Assembly (NCBI RefSeq): GCF_039614845.1
Contig: NZ_JBDIML010000004.1
Coordinates: 1-64,000, forward strand
From: Ornithinibacillus xuwenensis
GTDB lineage: Bacteria; Bacillota; Bacilli; Bacillales; Amphibacillaceae
Length of the DNA stretch: 64,000 bases
Direction: 5' to 3'
A program made the translations under genes and the position numbers. Under the pieces are notes generated by a model, which was not told the origin of the DNA, did no database searches, and was given only the letters and a program-made list of their open reading frames with translations. Shown in pieces: positions 18,001 through 26,062 of the stretch (position 1 is the first letter of the stretch; the number at the start of each line of letters is the position of its first letter).

Positions 18001-18337
18001 TTATTCACCCCAATATATAAAAATAAAAAACTCATTCAGTGAAAAAAAGTAAAAAGCACATTAAGTTATTTCTCCAGGACTGAATTAGACTATAGAATTG
18101 AGAAGCAAGATTTCCCAAAATTGTGAAGTTCGCTATAGACTAGGTTATGTAGATTACTTTAAGGAAGCTAAACTAATAAGCTACATTAAATAGTGAAAGT
18201 ATAAATAATTAAAATTTCAGAGGTTACTATTTATTATATTTATAGTTTATTAGATTTTAAAGCCATATGGTAAAATTCTAAATAATCAATTTGTTATAAT
18301 TACGAAGGTAGGGGGCTAAGTTTCTCAAGTTCTTTCT
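18001..18337. other. Non-coding stretch in the island
   Basis: No gene can be supported. A short frame around 18116-18195 (NCEVRYRLGYVDYFKEAKLI) looks protein-like and may be a fragment of a lost gene. Confidence 0.5.
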
Positions 18338-18577
18338 TTAACCCTCCCCATTAATAATTTCTTCATGTTCAAAGAGCGACAATAGTTCATTTTTCTTTTC
18401 GCATAACTCTCTAATTTCCGCATTATTATCTCTTCTACACTATCACGATACTCCTTATGGGAAATAACTTCATCGGCTAGTAGTGTGCACTAAAACAGGC
18501 AGTAAAGAAATCGCTCCCAAAATTGATAGCGCAACAACTAAAGAAACCTCAACTGATGAAATTATTGTTTTATCCAT
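18338..18577 (-). pseudogene. Small membrane protein remnant with two frameshifts
   Basis: The minus-strand ATG at 18577 follows GGAGATAA and encodes MDKTIISSVEVSLVVALSIL plus GAISLLPVLVHTT, a signal-anchor-like start. Coding then jumps frame to LADEVISHKEYRDSVEEII and again to NAEIRELCEKKNELLSLFEH, ending at a TAA at 18338. Both shifted pieces read as one helical, charged C-terminus. The gene is inactivated; no family recognised. Confidence 0.55.
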
Positions 18578-18749
18578 TTATCTCCTATTCTTGGAGGAAG
18601 TCAAACTACTCCACCACCTCAGATATTACCATATTTTGTTATAATAGATTGAAGAGTACCTTACTGTAGAGGATATATATATTAAATCTAAGATATTACT
18701 ATATATAAAATACATAATGAGTCAAACATAAAATAAAGGGGGAATAAAA

Positions 18750-19445
18750 ATGGATCTATTAAAATATAAAAGAGAAATAAATCTAATGAAAAAGCAAAAC
18801 ATGACAGAATATGATATGTATTCTGTTATTGCTTCTTTGATAAGGGAAGGAAATAATGTTGAATCACTATCATTAAGAGATGTTAATAGAAGAAGAAAAA
18901 GTGGAAAAGGGCAAGTATTCTATGGATTATCTGGAATTCCAGATTTAGTGATTCTTGATTCGGAGTTTGATAATAGTGATAATGAAAAGATGAAAATCGA
19001 TAATATCGATAAAATCTATGGCTGTATTGAAATAAAGGGAGTGGACGCTGCTTTATTTTCTGTGAAAGAAATAATAGACAATATCAAAAAAAATATAAAG
19101 CTTGGGAGCGATGAAGGACAAATATTAGGAGAGGTACTGTGGTACAGAAAAGTACTTTATACAAATGGACTAACATGGATGTACTATGAGTGTGAATCTG
19201 ATGAAGATTATGGCGATTTTATAAAGAAACTTGTAGAAACTCGTATAGAAAATGAAAAAGTTTATAAAATCCAAAATAATATAGACCCAAAGAAGAGTGT
19301 TACTTTAAAGGATTTTGATTGGTATAATGAAATAGACTTTAACAAAATAAAAATTAATGAAGAAAAGCTAATAAATATAGAGGACATTAAAGAGGACAAC
19401 TGGAAGGAGTTTTTAGATAATTTACATAATATTAAGTGGAACTAA
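18750..19445 (+). CDS. PD-(D/E)xK nuclease-like protein
   Basis: A 231-aa protein with strong AAAGGGGG upstream of the ATG. The central part reads GIPDLVILDSEF then, after an acidic insertion, YGCIEIKGVDAA; the Asp and the Glu-x-Lys pair are spaced as in the PD-(D/E)xK nuclease fold. A preceding helix has a conserved-looking Glu (EYDMYSVIASLIREGNN). The C-terminus is acidic. A restriction or repair nuclease role is inference, as there is no methylase beside it. Confidence 0.6.
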   Translation: MDLLKYKREINLMKKQNMTEYDMYSVIASLIREGNNVESLSLRDVNRRRKSGKGQVFYGLSGIPDLVILDSEFDNSDNEKMKIDNIDKIYGCIEIKGVDAALFSVKEIIDNIKKNIKLGSDEGQILGEVLWYRKVLYTNGLTWMYYECESDEDYGDFIKKLVETRIENEKVYKIQNNIDPKKSVTLKDFDWYNEIDFNKIKINEEKLINIEDIKEDNWKEFLDNLHNIKWN

Positions 19446-19572
19446 TGATAAGTTATGAAGTTATTTGTTAATAGGGCAAGTACAAATGATGATTTAAACT
19501 TAATTAAAAAACCCGCACTAAGCTATATTACGGAGAACAGTATCAATGCTTATAAGATAACATGATCTATTT

Positions 19573-19663
19573 TAGGTAAACACTGCTACAACATTTGTCT
19601 GCGATCACTAATCAAGCCACGTAGTGTGGAAACAATCCATTGAATAAATTGTAAAAGATTAGT
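19573..19663. repeat. Diverged ~90-bp repeat, copy 1
   Basis: This copy begins TAGGTAAACACTGCTACA and contains TCTGCGAT, AGCCACGTAGTGTG and ATTGTAAAAGA. A second copy at 22628-22710 shares the same blocks in the same order. Each copy can form a small hairpin between CACTnCTAC and GTAGnGTG. The pair brackets the DUF4209 module. Confidence 0.6.
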
Positions 19664-19711
19664 AAGGACTAATGTTTTTAAATAAATAATCAAATAATAA
19701 TAGTCTATTAA

Positions 19712-19746
19712 AAAGGCATTGTTTTTTTCACTAATGCCTTATTTTT
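19712..19746 (+). terminator. Terminator-like hairpin
   Basis: AAAGGCATT / AATGCCTT with a T-rich loop, then ATTTTTG. It lies 48 bp after repeat copy 1 and may end transcripts from the nuclease-like gene or the repeat. Confidence 0.65.
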
Positions 19747-19989
19747 GTCTCTTAAATCACCACGGTGAACCCTTGTACAAATAGATAGTAACCCCATACA
19801 AGTTTTTGAAATATGAAAATCAATAAATTAAATTAGATTTTAAAAACAAGCTTAAAACAGGTTTTATTCAATATGATTTCTATTTTTCTGTTATCCCACT
19901 AGATGTGTTAGGGTTTAATTGGTATTGTAGCTATAGTGAACGGTCGTTAGTTAAAAATATAAAAATAATTGTATAGGGGGGTATCGACA

Positions 19990-21708
19990 TTGGCTGCATT
20001 AATTAACCTTCTTGAAGAACAGGATGTTTCATTTACATTGAAATATTATGGATTAAAAGATATTGCAACGGGGTGGGACGTTTCAGCAATATTGGATAAT
20101 AAAGAAATGATTAAGACCTACTTTTTAACCAAGAATTTGGAAGAAGTTAATAATATAGATGATTTTATAGATTACTTAACGATTATCAAGATTATTACAA
20201 TGAGAGAAGTGATTCCATTTATAAAATCAAAAGAAAAACAGCAACATTTTAAGGAATTAACAAATTTGCTAGATGTCTCAAAGGACAAAATAAATAATGG
20301 TCATATAATTCAATTAATAAATAATTATCATCCACAATTATTTGAAGAAAAATATAGGAACTATGGTTTAATAGATATTATAATGGAATATTTACTTAAG
20401 TTTCAAAATGGAATTAAGGAAAATGTATTCTGTTATATTATTGAAGAATTTAGCTTTTTAGTAATCGATAATTACGAAAATATTCAGTCTAAAATAGAGT
20501 CCAGCACAAATTTATTTAAAGCGTTTTTTTCTACTGAAACAATAGAAAAGATATTTTATATCAGGTTCGATAAATATCTTGATATATTAGCATCAACCTA
20601 TAACAGAACTAATGGTGAACAGAAAGTTTATCTTGAAAAATTAGTTGATAAAATAGTTGCAGATATTGAAGATACAATAACGGAAATAAATAAAGACAAT
20701 ATTTTGCAGTACGAATCAAATATTAGATTTATGCATTCTTTCTTACAGTTAATTAATCACGTAAAATCAAATGTGTTTTTAGAGTATGAAAAACTAACTT
20801 CAGAATTGCTAGATAAGCATATATTAAAGTATGGTCAAAGTCGCTCATATGAAATTCCAACAAATCTTATTATTGAAATGTTAAATAAAGAACCCAATGA
20901 ATTTGCAAAACTATTAAAGCTAACTCACTTTCTAAATCATAAAACCGGTAAAATAGAATGTAGATTAAATTTTCCTCAAGAAGGGAAACAAGGGCTATTA
21001 GACATAGTATCATCAAATGTTAATTCTGATGAGTATTTTACTCGTTCACACCAAAGAAAACTTGAAATACAAACTATCGTAGGTTCTACTACTTTATTTT
21101 CTATTTTGCATAATGAAGAACTTTTTCACGATAGCTGTGCTTGGTATGTCGAATATCTATCATACATTTGTAAGAAATTGGAATATAAGAAAACTGATTT
21201 GCTAGATGATTTGTTTCTACTCATTCAAATGATAGATAATTTATTAGAAGCAGAAAATAAAGAGGACGAAAAGCTAATGCAGTCCCTATGTTATGGAGCG
21301 TGTATGTTTGTTTGTGCATTTTCTGAAAAATTACTGAGGGAGTCCTATTTTGAACTGATGAAAAACGAAGAATATATCCCAAAAGGTAAATTAACACTGG
21401 GATCGCTATTATCAGATAATAATAGCAAGTTTATTGAAATATTTGGCGAAAATCAGATCAAACATCTACTTTACTATTTTGGCACATATGGAGAAGCGAG
21501 AATTGGATTTAATTATAGAAATAAAATTGCTCATTGGTCAAATCTTTCATCTGGTGAATTAAGCATCACTCTTTTCACGAAATTACTCTACATTTTTACA
21601 AACATAGTTAATTCATTAGTTGCGTATTTTGTTAACCAAGATGATGAGGTTGAGGAAGAAGTCAGTGATCGATATATCGATAGTGAAAATGATGAAAATA
21701 GCCGCTAG
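19990..21708 (+). CDS. DUF4209/HEPN-like protein
   Basis: A 572-aa, largely helical protein. The C-terminal ~120 residues (GKLTLGSLLSDNNSKF..., then EARIGFNYRNKIAHW) resemble DUF4209, and RNKIAH fits the RX4H motif of HEPN-fold ribonucleases. The tail is very acidic (DDEVEEEVSDRYID). The TTG at 19990 is chosen because GGGGGG lies eight bases upstream. A role in RNA cleavage or phage defence is inferred from the motif and island setting. The N-terminal 400 residues match nothing I know. Confidence 0.65.
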   Translation: MAALINLLEEQDVSFTLKYYGLKDIATGWDVSAILDNKEMIKTYFLTKNLEEVNNIDDFIDYLTIIKIITMREVIPFIKSKEKQQHFKELTNLLDVSKDKINNGHIIQLINNYHPQLFEEKYRNYGLIDIIMEYLLKFQNGIKENVFCYIIEEFSFLVIDNYENIQSKIESSTNLFKAFFSTETIEKIFYIRFDKYLDILASTYNRTNGEQKVYLEKLVDKIVADIEDTITEINKDNILQYESNIRFMHSFLQLINHVKSNVFLEYEKLTSELLDKHILKYGQSRSYEIPTNLIIEMLNKEPNEFAKLLKLTHFLNHKTGKIECRLNFPQEGKQGLLDIVSSNVNSDEYFTRSHQRKLEIQTIVGSTTLFSILHNEELFHDSCAWYVEYLSYICKKLEYKKTDLLDDLFLLIQMIDNLLEAENKEDEKLMQSLCYGACMFVCAFSEKLLRESYFELMKNEEYIPKGKLTLGSLLSDNNSKFIEIFGENQIKHLLYYFGTYGEARIGFNYRNKIAHWSNLSSGELSITLFTKLLYIFTNIVNSLVAYFVNQDDEVEEEVSDRYIDSENDENSR

Positions 21709-21824
21709 TGAAGTTAAAGGACATTACAGCAAAAAAATAATATTCAGGTAAGGAACTACCTTCTGAATTAGTTTTCGATATTAATCTTAATAAAGAGTTA
21801 TATTTTGAATAAGGGGGAAATATT

Positions 21825-22190
21825 GTGAGTACTGGTGATATTAGCCTAATTGGTGGGTTGGTTTTGTCTGGATTAGCTATTATGTTTAATGTAATAATGA
21901 ACTATTTTAATAAAAGGTATGAACTTAAAAAGGAAATAACCTTAAAGGTAATGGAGCTTTCATATCAAGAATATGAAAATAGAACTGAAAAAGCGATTCA
22001 GGAAGCTACAAAGGAAAGAAGAATGGCTGCATTATATCCATATGATTACTATCTAATTCACTTTGCAAGATTATCTAGATTAATACATAAAAAGAAACTC
22101 ACGGAAAAGGAAATAAAAGAAGTGGTCCAATCACAAAATATGTTTATAAGAGTATATAAAAAAGAAATAGAAGAAAGCGAGAATTATTGA
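21825..22190 (+). CDS. Small single-span membrane protein
   Basis: A 121-aa protein starting at GTG with AAGGGGG upstream. Residues ~5-28 form one transmembrane helix (DISLIGGLVLSGLAIMFNVI); the rest is a charged helical cytosolic domain rich in Glu/Lys/Arg. It lies 116 nt after the HEPN-like gene in the same direction and may be its membrane partner; no family recognised. Confidence 0.6.
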   Translation: MSTGDISLIGGLVLSGLAIMFNVIMNYFNKRYELKKEITLKVMELSYQEYENRTEKAIQEATKERRMAALYPYDYYLIHFARLSRLIHKKKLTEKEIKEVVQSQNMFIRVYKKEIEESENY

Positions 22191-22290
22191 AAAGTATTCA
22201 ATCGACATGTGTTAATAGAAAGTATAATTAAACCTCCTAATAAACCAATTAGACTTTTGCTGAAATGTTATCGTTAAGGAGTTTTTATAT

Positions 22291-22461
22291 ATGAAATTTA
22301 TTATATCTGATAGCCAGGGAAAAGAAATGCATAAAGTGGATGTTAATAATTCATCTATTCTTTACCTTGATACAAAACATATTAACATGGAAGCTGGGGG
22401 ATATCTGTTGCGTTCTCAAAAAAACCAGTGGAATCCTATTGCTGTCTCCTTTGAAAGATAA
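22291..22461 (+). CDS. Small protein of 56 aa
   Basis: ATG preceded by TAAGGAG with a 9-base spacer. The product runs from MKFIISDSQGKEMHKVDVNN to NPIAVSFER. It looks like a small beta-rich protein. The frame stops at TAA but continues open in the same frame for 35 more codons, so this may be the first half of a longer broken gene. Confidence 0.5.
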   Translation: MKFIISDSQGKEMHKVDVNNSSILYLDTKHINMEAGGYLLRSQKNQWNPIAVSFER

Positions 22462-22566
22462 GTGAATATCATATTTAAAACAACTAAGAAGGCTAAAGAG
22501 TTTGCTAAATGGATAGTAGACCTTAATGAACAGTCAAATGATAGTTATACTAGAATGCTGGATTAG
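22462..22566 (+). pseudogene. In-frame continuation after the stop
   Basis: Directly after the TAA, a GTG opens 34 residues (VNIIFKTTKKAKEFAKWIVD...RMLD) in the same frame as the preceding small protein. There is no ribosome site of its own. Either the upstream gene was cut by a point mutation or this is a reinitiated peptide. Confidence 0.35.
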
Positions 22567-22627
22567 ATAATTAGTTAACAAAAAGACAAAACAAAATAAT
22601 TTGTTTGAAAATTAAATGACATTTTAT

Positions 22628-22710
22628 TAGGTAAACACTACTACATCATTTTATCTGCGATTACCACTCTAGCCATGTAGAGTGCGTAGCAAAGATTGTA
22701 AAAGACCAGT
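22628..22710. repeat. Diverged ~90-bp repeat, copy 2
   Basis: TAGGTAAACACTACTACA...TCTGCGAT...AGCCATGTAGAGTG...ATTGTAAAAGA, a counterpart of the copy at 19573-19663. The hairpin CACTaCTAC / GTAGAGTG pairs better here than in copy 1. Confidence 0.6.
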
Positions 22711-22826
22711 TCACGAACTTCATTTCAAAAAGCATAAATAATTTTTTTATAAGAAAACATTGCAAAAGAAATACTGAATAATTTTAAAAAATTCTTATCG
22801 TCTTTTAGGTGTCAAATAAATAAAAT

Positions 22827-22843
22827 GCTAACATTTTGCTAAC
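22827..22843. repeat. Direct repeats near attR
   Basis: GCTAACATTTT then GCTAAC, matching the tandem words at 14501-14523. They lie 120 bp inside the right boundary. Confidence 0.5.
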
Positions 22844-22962
22844 GCAATCCAATGAAAAGGGGTGTAAACCAGTTATAGATGTTACAGACAAAAATTAGCA
22901 AAGCCTTAATATACCGAAATCTTAGCACACTATGTTAAAGATGTTTCACACTCTCACCTTAT

Positions 22963-22978
22963 GGACGGCATGATGTAA
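22963..22978. repeat. attR core (duplicated groEL tail)
   Basis: GGACGGCATGATGTAA matches the groEL tail with one mismatch in the outer bases and 13 identical bases at the core. It marks where the original sequence downstream of groEL resumes. Confidence 0.75.
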
Positions 22979-23133
22979 GGCTTTTGAGCCAAACATCTGA
23001 GAAATAGTTAAAGCTATTTTTCACCCTTTCTGAGAACCAGTCATGTAAATGATTTTTTTCTAATGAATAGACTACTTCCATAAAAACAGGGAGGTATTTT
23101 TTTTGTCTGTTGTTCTAAATAATAATGAAATTA

Positions 23134-24396
23134 TTAGCGAAATTTCCTTTCCACTCCACACACACCGGTTTCTGGAAGATTAAGTTTTACTTTTTTGGCC
23201 TCTTCCCAATCCCCTGTTAGTGCGGCAACAACACTTCTAACCTGCTCATATCCTGTTGTCATAAGAAAAGTCGGAGCACGTCCATAGCTCTTTGATCCGA
23301 CAATATAAAAATTTTGCTCCGGTTGGCGCAATTCCTTTTCACCATGTGCTCGAACTGTTCCACAGCTGTGGACATTTGGATCAATCAATTCTGCTAATGC
23401 TGGTACACTTTCCAAACGATAGTCTGACTCATACTGAAGCTCTTTTATAAAAGAAAAGTTAGGTCTTGCTCCTGTGTTTACTATTATTTCATCAATCCCG
23501 TTAAGCGTTGCTAACTTACGATTTATCATCCCTTTAAGCTGAAGTTTTTCATCTGCCATTTCTATAGTATGAATTCGAAATTGTGGTTGAACTTGAACAC
23601 GACCTGTCTCAACTAACTTGCTAACACTATACCCCATCTCTCCTCGCGCTGGTAATTCATCATTAATTCCCCCTCCGTAGACAGCAGAAACTTTTTGCCT
23701 TCTTAAAACCCAAACAATTTTGGTAGTTGGTTTTAGTTGCTTTAATTTTTCTAGTTCCAGAATCGAGTTTAGTGCTGAATGACCACTACCAATTACAGCT
23801 ACAGTTTTACCTGCATACCTTTCTTTGTCACGGTTCATGGTTTCAGGTATTCCATATAATATTCTAGTACTATAGGCACTTTCTCCGAGTGCTTTGTTTC
23901 CACTAGAACCTGCTGGATTTGGGGATCCCCAAGTACCAGTTGCATCAATAACTGCTGATGCATACATGGTTTTCATTTCATTATTCTGTTCATATACTAC
24001 TTCAAAAGGAAATGTTTCTCTACCATTCGTCTTCATCTTATCGATTCCAAACCGCTGAATACTCCTTACATGACAGTTTGTTTGGAGGTATGACTTAAGC
24101 TGAGGTACTTCAGCAAGTGGTAATAAATAACGCTTGACTAACTCCAATCCTGTCGGTAACTCTTCTTTAGGTGGTGCTATCCATCCATTTGCTTTTAATA
24201 ACTCCTCTGCTATTTTATCTATATTAAATTCCCATGGGGAAAACATACGTACGTGCTGCCATTCTAATAAAGAATTACCAACTGATTGTCCTTTTTCCAA
24301 TAGAACAAAGTTTTTATTTCGTTTAGATAAATGTGCTGCTGCCGACATGCCAACTGGCCCCCCACCAATAATAGCTACAGGTAACTGATTAACCAT
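23134..24396 (-). CDS. FAD-dependent oxidoreductase (SigZ-linked)
   Basis: A 420-aa flavoprotein. The FAD site IIGGGPVGMSAAAHLSKRN is at the N-terminus and a second dinucleotide site VIGSGHSALNSILEL lies near residue 200, so it is a two-dinucleotide-fold (FMO/CzcO-like) enzyme. The C-terminal GSKSYGRAPTFLMTTGYEQV contacts FAD in relatives. Related proteins are found in arsenic loci as ArsO; a metalloid or thiol role here is inference. The ATG at 24396 has AAGGAGG upstream. Its promoter copies that of sigZ. Confidence 0.82.
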   Translation of the reverse strand: MVNQLPVAIIGGGPVGMSAAAHLSKRNKNFVLLEKGQSVGNSLLEWQHVRMFSPWEFNIDKIAEELLKANGWIAPPKEELPTGLELVKRYLLPLAEVPQLKSYLQTNCHVRSIQRFGIDKMKTNGRETFPFEVVYEQNNEMKTMYASAVIDATGTWGSPNPAGSSGNKALGESAYSTRILYGIPETMNRDKERYAGKTVAVIGSGHSALNSILELEKLKQLKPTTKIVWVLRRQKVSAVYGGGINDELPARGEMGYSVSKLVETGRVQVQPQFRIHTIEMADEKLQLKGMINRKLATLNGIDEIIVNTGARPNFSFIKELQYESDYRLESVPALAELIDPNVHSCGTVRAHGEKELRQPEQNFYIVGSKSYGRAPTFLMTTGYEQVRSVVAALTGDWEEAKKVKLNLPETGVCGVERKFR

Positions 24397-24432
24397 CCTA
24401 TTTCCTCCTTTTTTATGAAAGTTATTCAGTTT

Positions 24433-24463
24433 TAAAGACGTGATTTCCATGTGATGGACGCAA
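24433..24463 (-). promoter_or_regulatory. SigZ-type promoter of the oxidoreductase gene
   Basis: On the minus strand, TTGCGTC (24457-24463), exactly 16 bp, then CGTCTTTA (24433-24440). The same two blocks with the same spacing precede sigZ and the Cys-rich gene. CGTC is a common ECF -10 element. Confidence 0.75.
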
Positions 24464-24573
24464 AATAGTACCATGAAAGGAAATATAGTATGTCACTGTT
24501 AAGAATCTAAATTATGGAATATTATAGTTTTAATGGATACCCTTAGTACGAATCGGAAGGTCGATTTAGCTTC

Positions 24574-24603
24574 TTGCGTCTTTTACATATAACTAACGTC
24601 TTA
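24574..24603 (+). promoter_or_regulatory. SigZ-type promoter of sigZ
   Basis: TTGCGTC (24574-24580), 16 bp, CGTCTTA (24597-24603), with the sigZ ATG 34 bp further. The match to the two neighbouring promoters implies autoregulation. Confidence 0.78.
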
Positions 24604-24637
24604 TATTAAAATGAGACATAAATGGAGGTAAAAAAAC

Positions 24638-25204
24638 ATGGACATGGATCTCATTTGGATTGAATTTCATGACCCTTTAAAACGATTTGTATTGAAACGA
24701 GTTTCTGATCAATATATTGCTGAAGACATCGTACAGGATGTATTTATTAAGATTTCTAAATCAATTCATACATTAAAAGACGAAGAAAAAATTAGTAGTT
24801 GGATATACAATATTACCCGGAATACTATTATTGATTATTATCGTAAGAAAAAACATACGGAAGAATTACCTTATGATTTAGTTGCTGAAAGCGAAGAAGA
24901 CGATACATTAACAAAAGAGCTTTCAAGATGTATTGGTTCTTTTATCAATGAATTGCCCGAAAAATATAAAGAAGCAATTGAACTATCAGAAATAAACGGC
25001 ATGTCTCAAATAGAATTAAGTAATTATTTAGGGATTTCTTTCTCTGGAGCAAAATCACGGGTGCAACGAGGTCGTCAAAAACTAAAAGAATTACTAGTAG
25101 CTTGTTGTCATATTGAAGCAGATCGATATGGAAATATTATCGATTATTTTCAAGTGAAGACTGACGATAGAAGTAACTGTCAAAACAGTTCCTGCAATTT
25201 GTGA
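24638..25204 (+). CDS. sigZ: ECF sigma factor SigZ
   Basis: A 188-aa ECF sigma factor. Region 2 is IAEDIVQDVFIKISKSI with WIYNITRNTIIDYYRKKK; region 4 is LPEKYKEAIELSEINGMSQI followed by SGAKSRVQRGRQKLKELL. Beyond region 4 is a 35-residue tail with CCH, then two further Cys (RSNCQNSSCNL), four Cys in all. No anti-sigma gene lies beside it, so the tail could sense metal or thiol status directly, as in CorE-type factors; that is inference. It is divergent from the oxidoreductase. Confidence 0.9.
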   Translation: MDMDLIWIEFHDPLKRFVLKRVSDQYIAEDIVQDVFIKISKSIHTLKDEEKISSWIYNITRNTIIDYYRKKKHTEELPYDLVAESEEDDTLTKELSRCIGSFINELPEKYKEAIELSEINGMSQIELSNYLGISFSGAKSRVQRGRQKLKELLVACCHIEADRYGNIIDYFQVKTDDRSNCQNSSCNL

Positions 25205-25395
25205 AATACTTTAATGAAAAGTGATGTAGTTGACTATAAAAGTGCAGAATTTGAACTAGCTAAATCACTGAATCTATAAGTATTCGATAGTCTTCTAAAC
25301 AGACACAATCTTGTTTGTGTGATTTTGGTCTTTATTACCAAACAAGATTAAGGGAGGAACTTTAAATTTCTTGGAAATCAGTACAAATATAAAGT

Positions 25396-25422
25396 GGGTA
25401 TCTACTTGTTAAGTAGATACCC
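25396..25422. terminator. Hairpin between convergent sigZ and Cys-rich gene
   Basis: Perfect 12-bp stem GGGTATCTACTT / AAGTAGATACCC with a GTT loop. T runs are weak on both sides, so termination on the minus strand is likely but not certain. The rest of 25205-25435 holds no gene I can support. Confidence 0.65.
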
Positions 25423-25435
25423 TCATTCACGGTCT

Positions 25436-25615
25436 TTAGCAACACGAGACCGTTGGCTTATTTTTATTACTATTCGTAGAGTTACAACCACATCCTTCTT
25501 CTCCTGCTGCTTTCGCATTTGCATCAGTCACACAGCAAGCATCTATATCTTGTGGAGCAGGACCACCGCAGCAACCCTCTTCATGAACTAGCTTTACTCC
25601 GATTTCTTTATTCAT
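25436..25615 (-). CDS. 59-aa cysteine-rich protein
   Basis: The ATG at 25615 follows AGGAGG. The protein carries eight cysteines in four close pairs: EEGCCGGPAPQ, DACC, EEGCGC and a C-terminal SCC. The basic start (MNKEIGVKLV) has no signal peptide. The pattern suggests a cytosolic metal(loid)- or thiol-binding protein; a peptide precursor is an alternative. Its promoter has the SigZ-type motif, so it belongs to the same regulon as the flavoprotein. Confidence 0.75.
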   Translation of the reverse strand: MNKEIGVKLVHEEGCCGGPAPQDIDACCVTDANAKAAGEEGCGCNSTNSNKNKPTVSCC

Positions 25616-25651
25616 ATATACAATCCCTCCTAATATTTTTCTTACACTATT

Positions 25652-25681
25652 TAAGACGTATGATGTCCTTGAAGGACGCAA
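25652..25681 (-). promoter_or_regulatory. SigZ-type promoter of the Cys-rich gene
   Basis: On the minus strand, TTGCGTC (25675-25681), 16 bp, CGTCTTA (25652-25658). The third copy of this motif in 1.3 kb. Confidence 0.77.
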
Positions 25682-25950
25682 ATTAAAGTGCTATTCCGTA
25701 TAGGAAATTACATATTAATTTAAAATTTAGAAAGATATCAATTCTATTGTAGGCACATTTATTTAAGCATATTTCGCAGAACAGCTAGGGTCGTTTTCTA
25801 AAATGGAGACATATGTATTTACGCCTCTTTAATCATATTGGTCGTTACAAAGTGGGAGCTATTTTCTGTGAAAAGTAAAAGGAAATAAATAGCCATTGTA
25901 CAGAATTGTTTCGGTAGAAAGGAACATTAATCGTAAAATTAAAATAATTA

Positions 25951-25979
25951 TTGACAGCATCTAAAAAGTAGCTTAAAGT
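25951..25979 (+). promoter_or_regulatory. Promoter of the Fe-siderophore operon
   Basis: TTGACA (25951-25956), 17 bp, TAAAGT (25974-25979). The -35 is perfect and the -10 has four of six consensus bases. The Fur box starts at the next base. Otherwise 25682-26062 holds no gene. Confidence 0.65.
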
Positions 25980-25998
25980 GATAATGAAAATCATTATC
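25980..25998. promoter_or_regulatory. Fur box
   Basis: GATAATGAAAATCATTATC matches the 19-bp Fur consensus at 18 positions. It lies just downstream of the -10 element, so Fe-bound Fur should block transcription of the transporter operon. Confidence 0.92.
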
Positions 25999-26062
25999 AA
26001 TTGGTTGCAAACAGATAAAAGCAATTGATAAACAAATACATTTCAGATGGGTAGGGTTACAT

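Larger units (their letters stand above)
14432..22978. mobile_element. Decayed genomic island in the groEL 3' end
   Basis: The left boundary is the groEL tail and the right boundary is a second copy of that tail 8.5 kb downstream. A tyrosine integrase lies next to the left end with its stop toward groEL, and GCTAAC-type direct repeats lie near both ends. The interior is visibly more AT-rich than the flanks, with broken genes and long non-coding stretches. The integrase lacks its N-terminus, so the element is probably fixed. Confidence 0.8.

Noticed and set aside
25380..25412. 13-codon TTG frame after GGGAGG near the sigZ 3' region
   Set aside because: Too short and overlaps the convergent hairpin.
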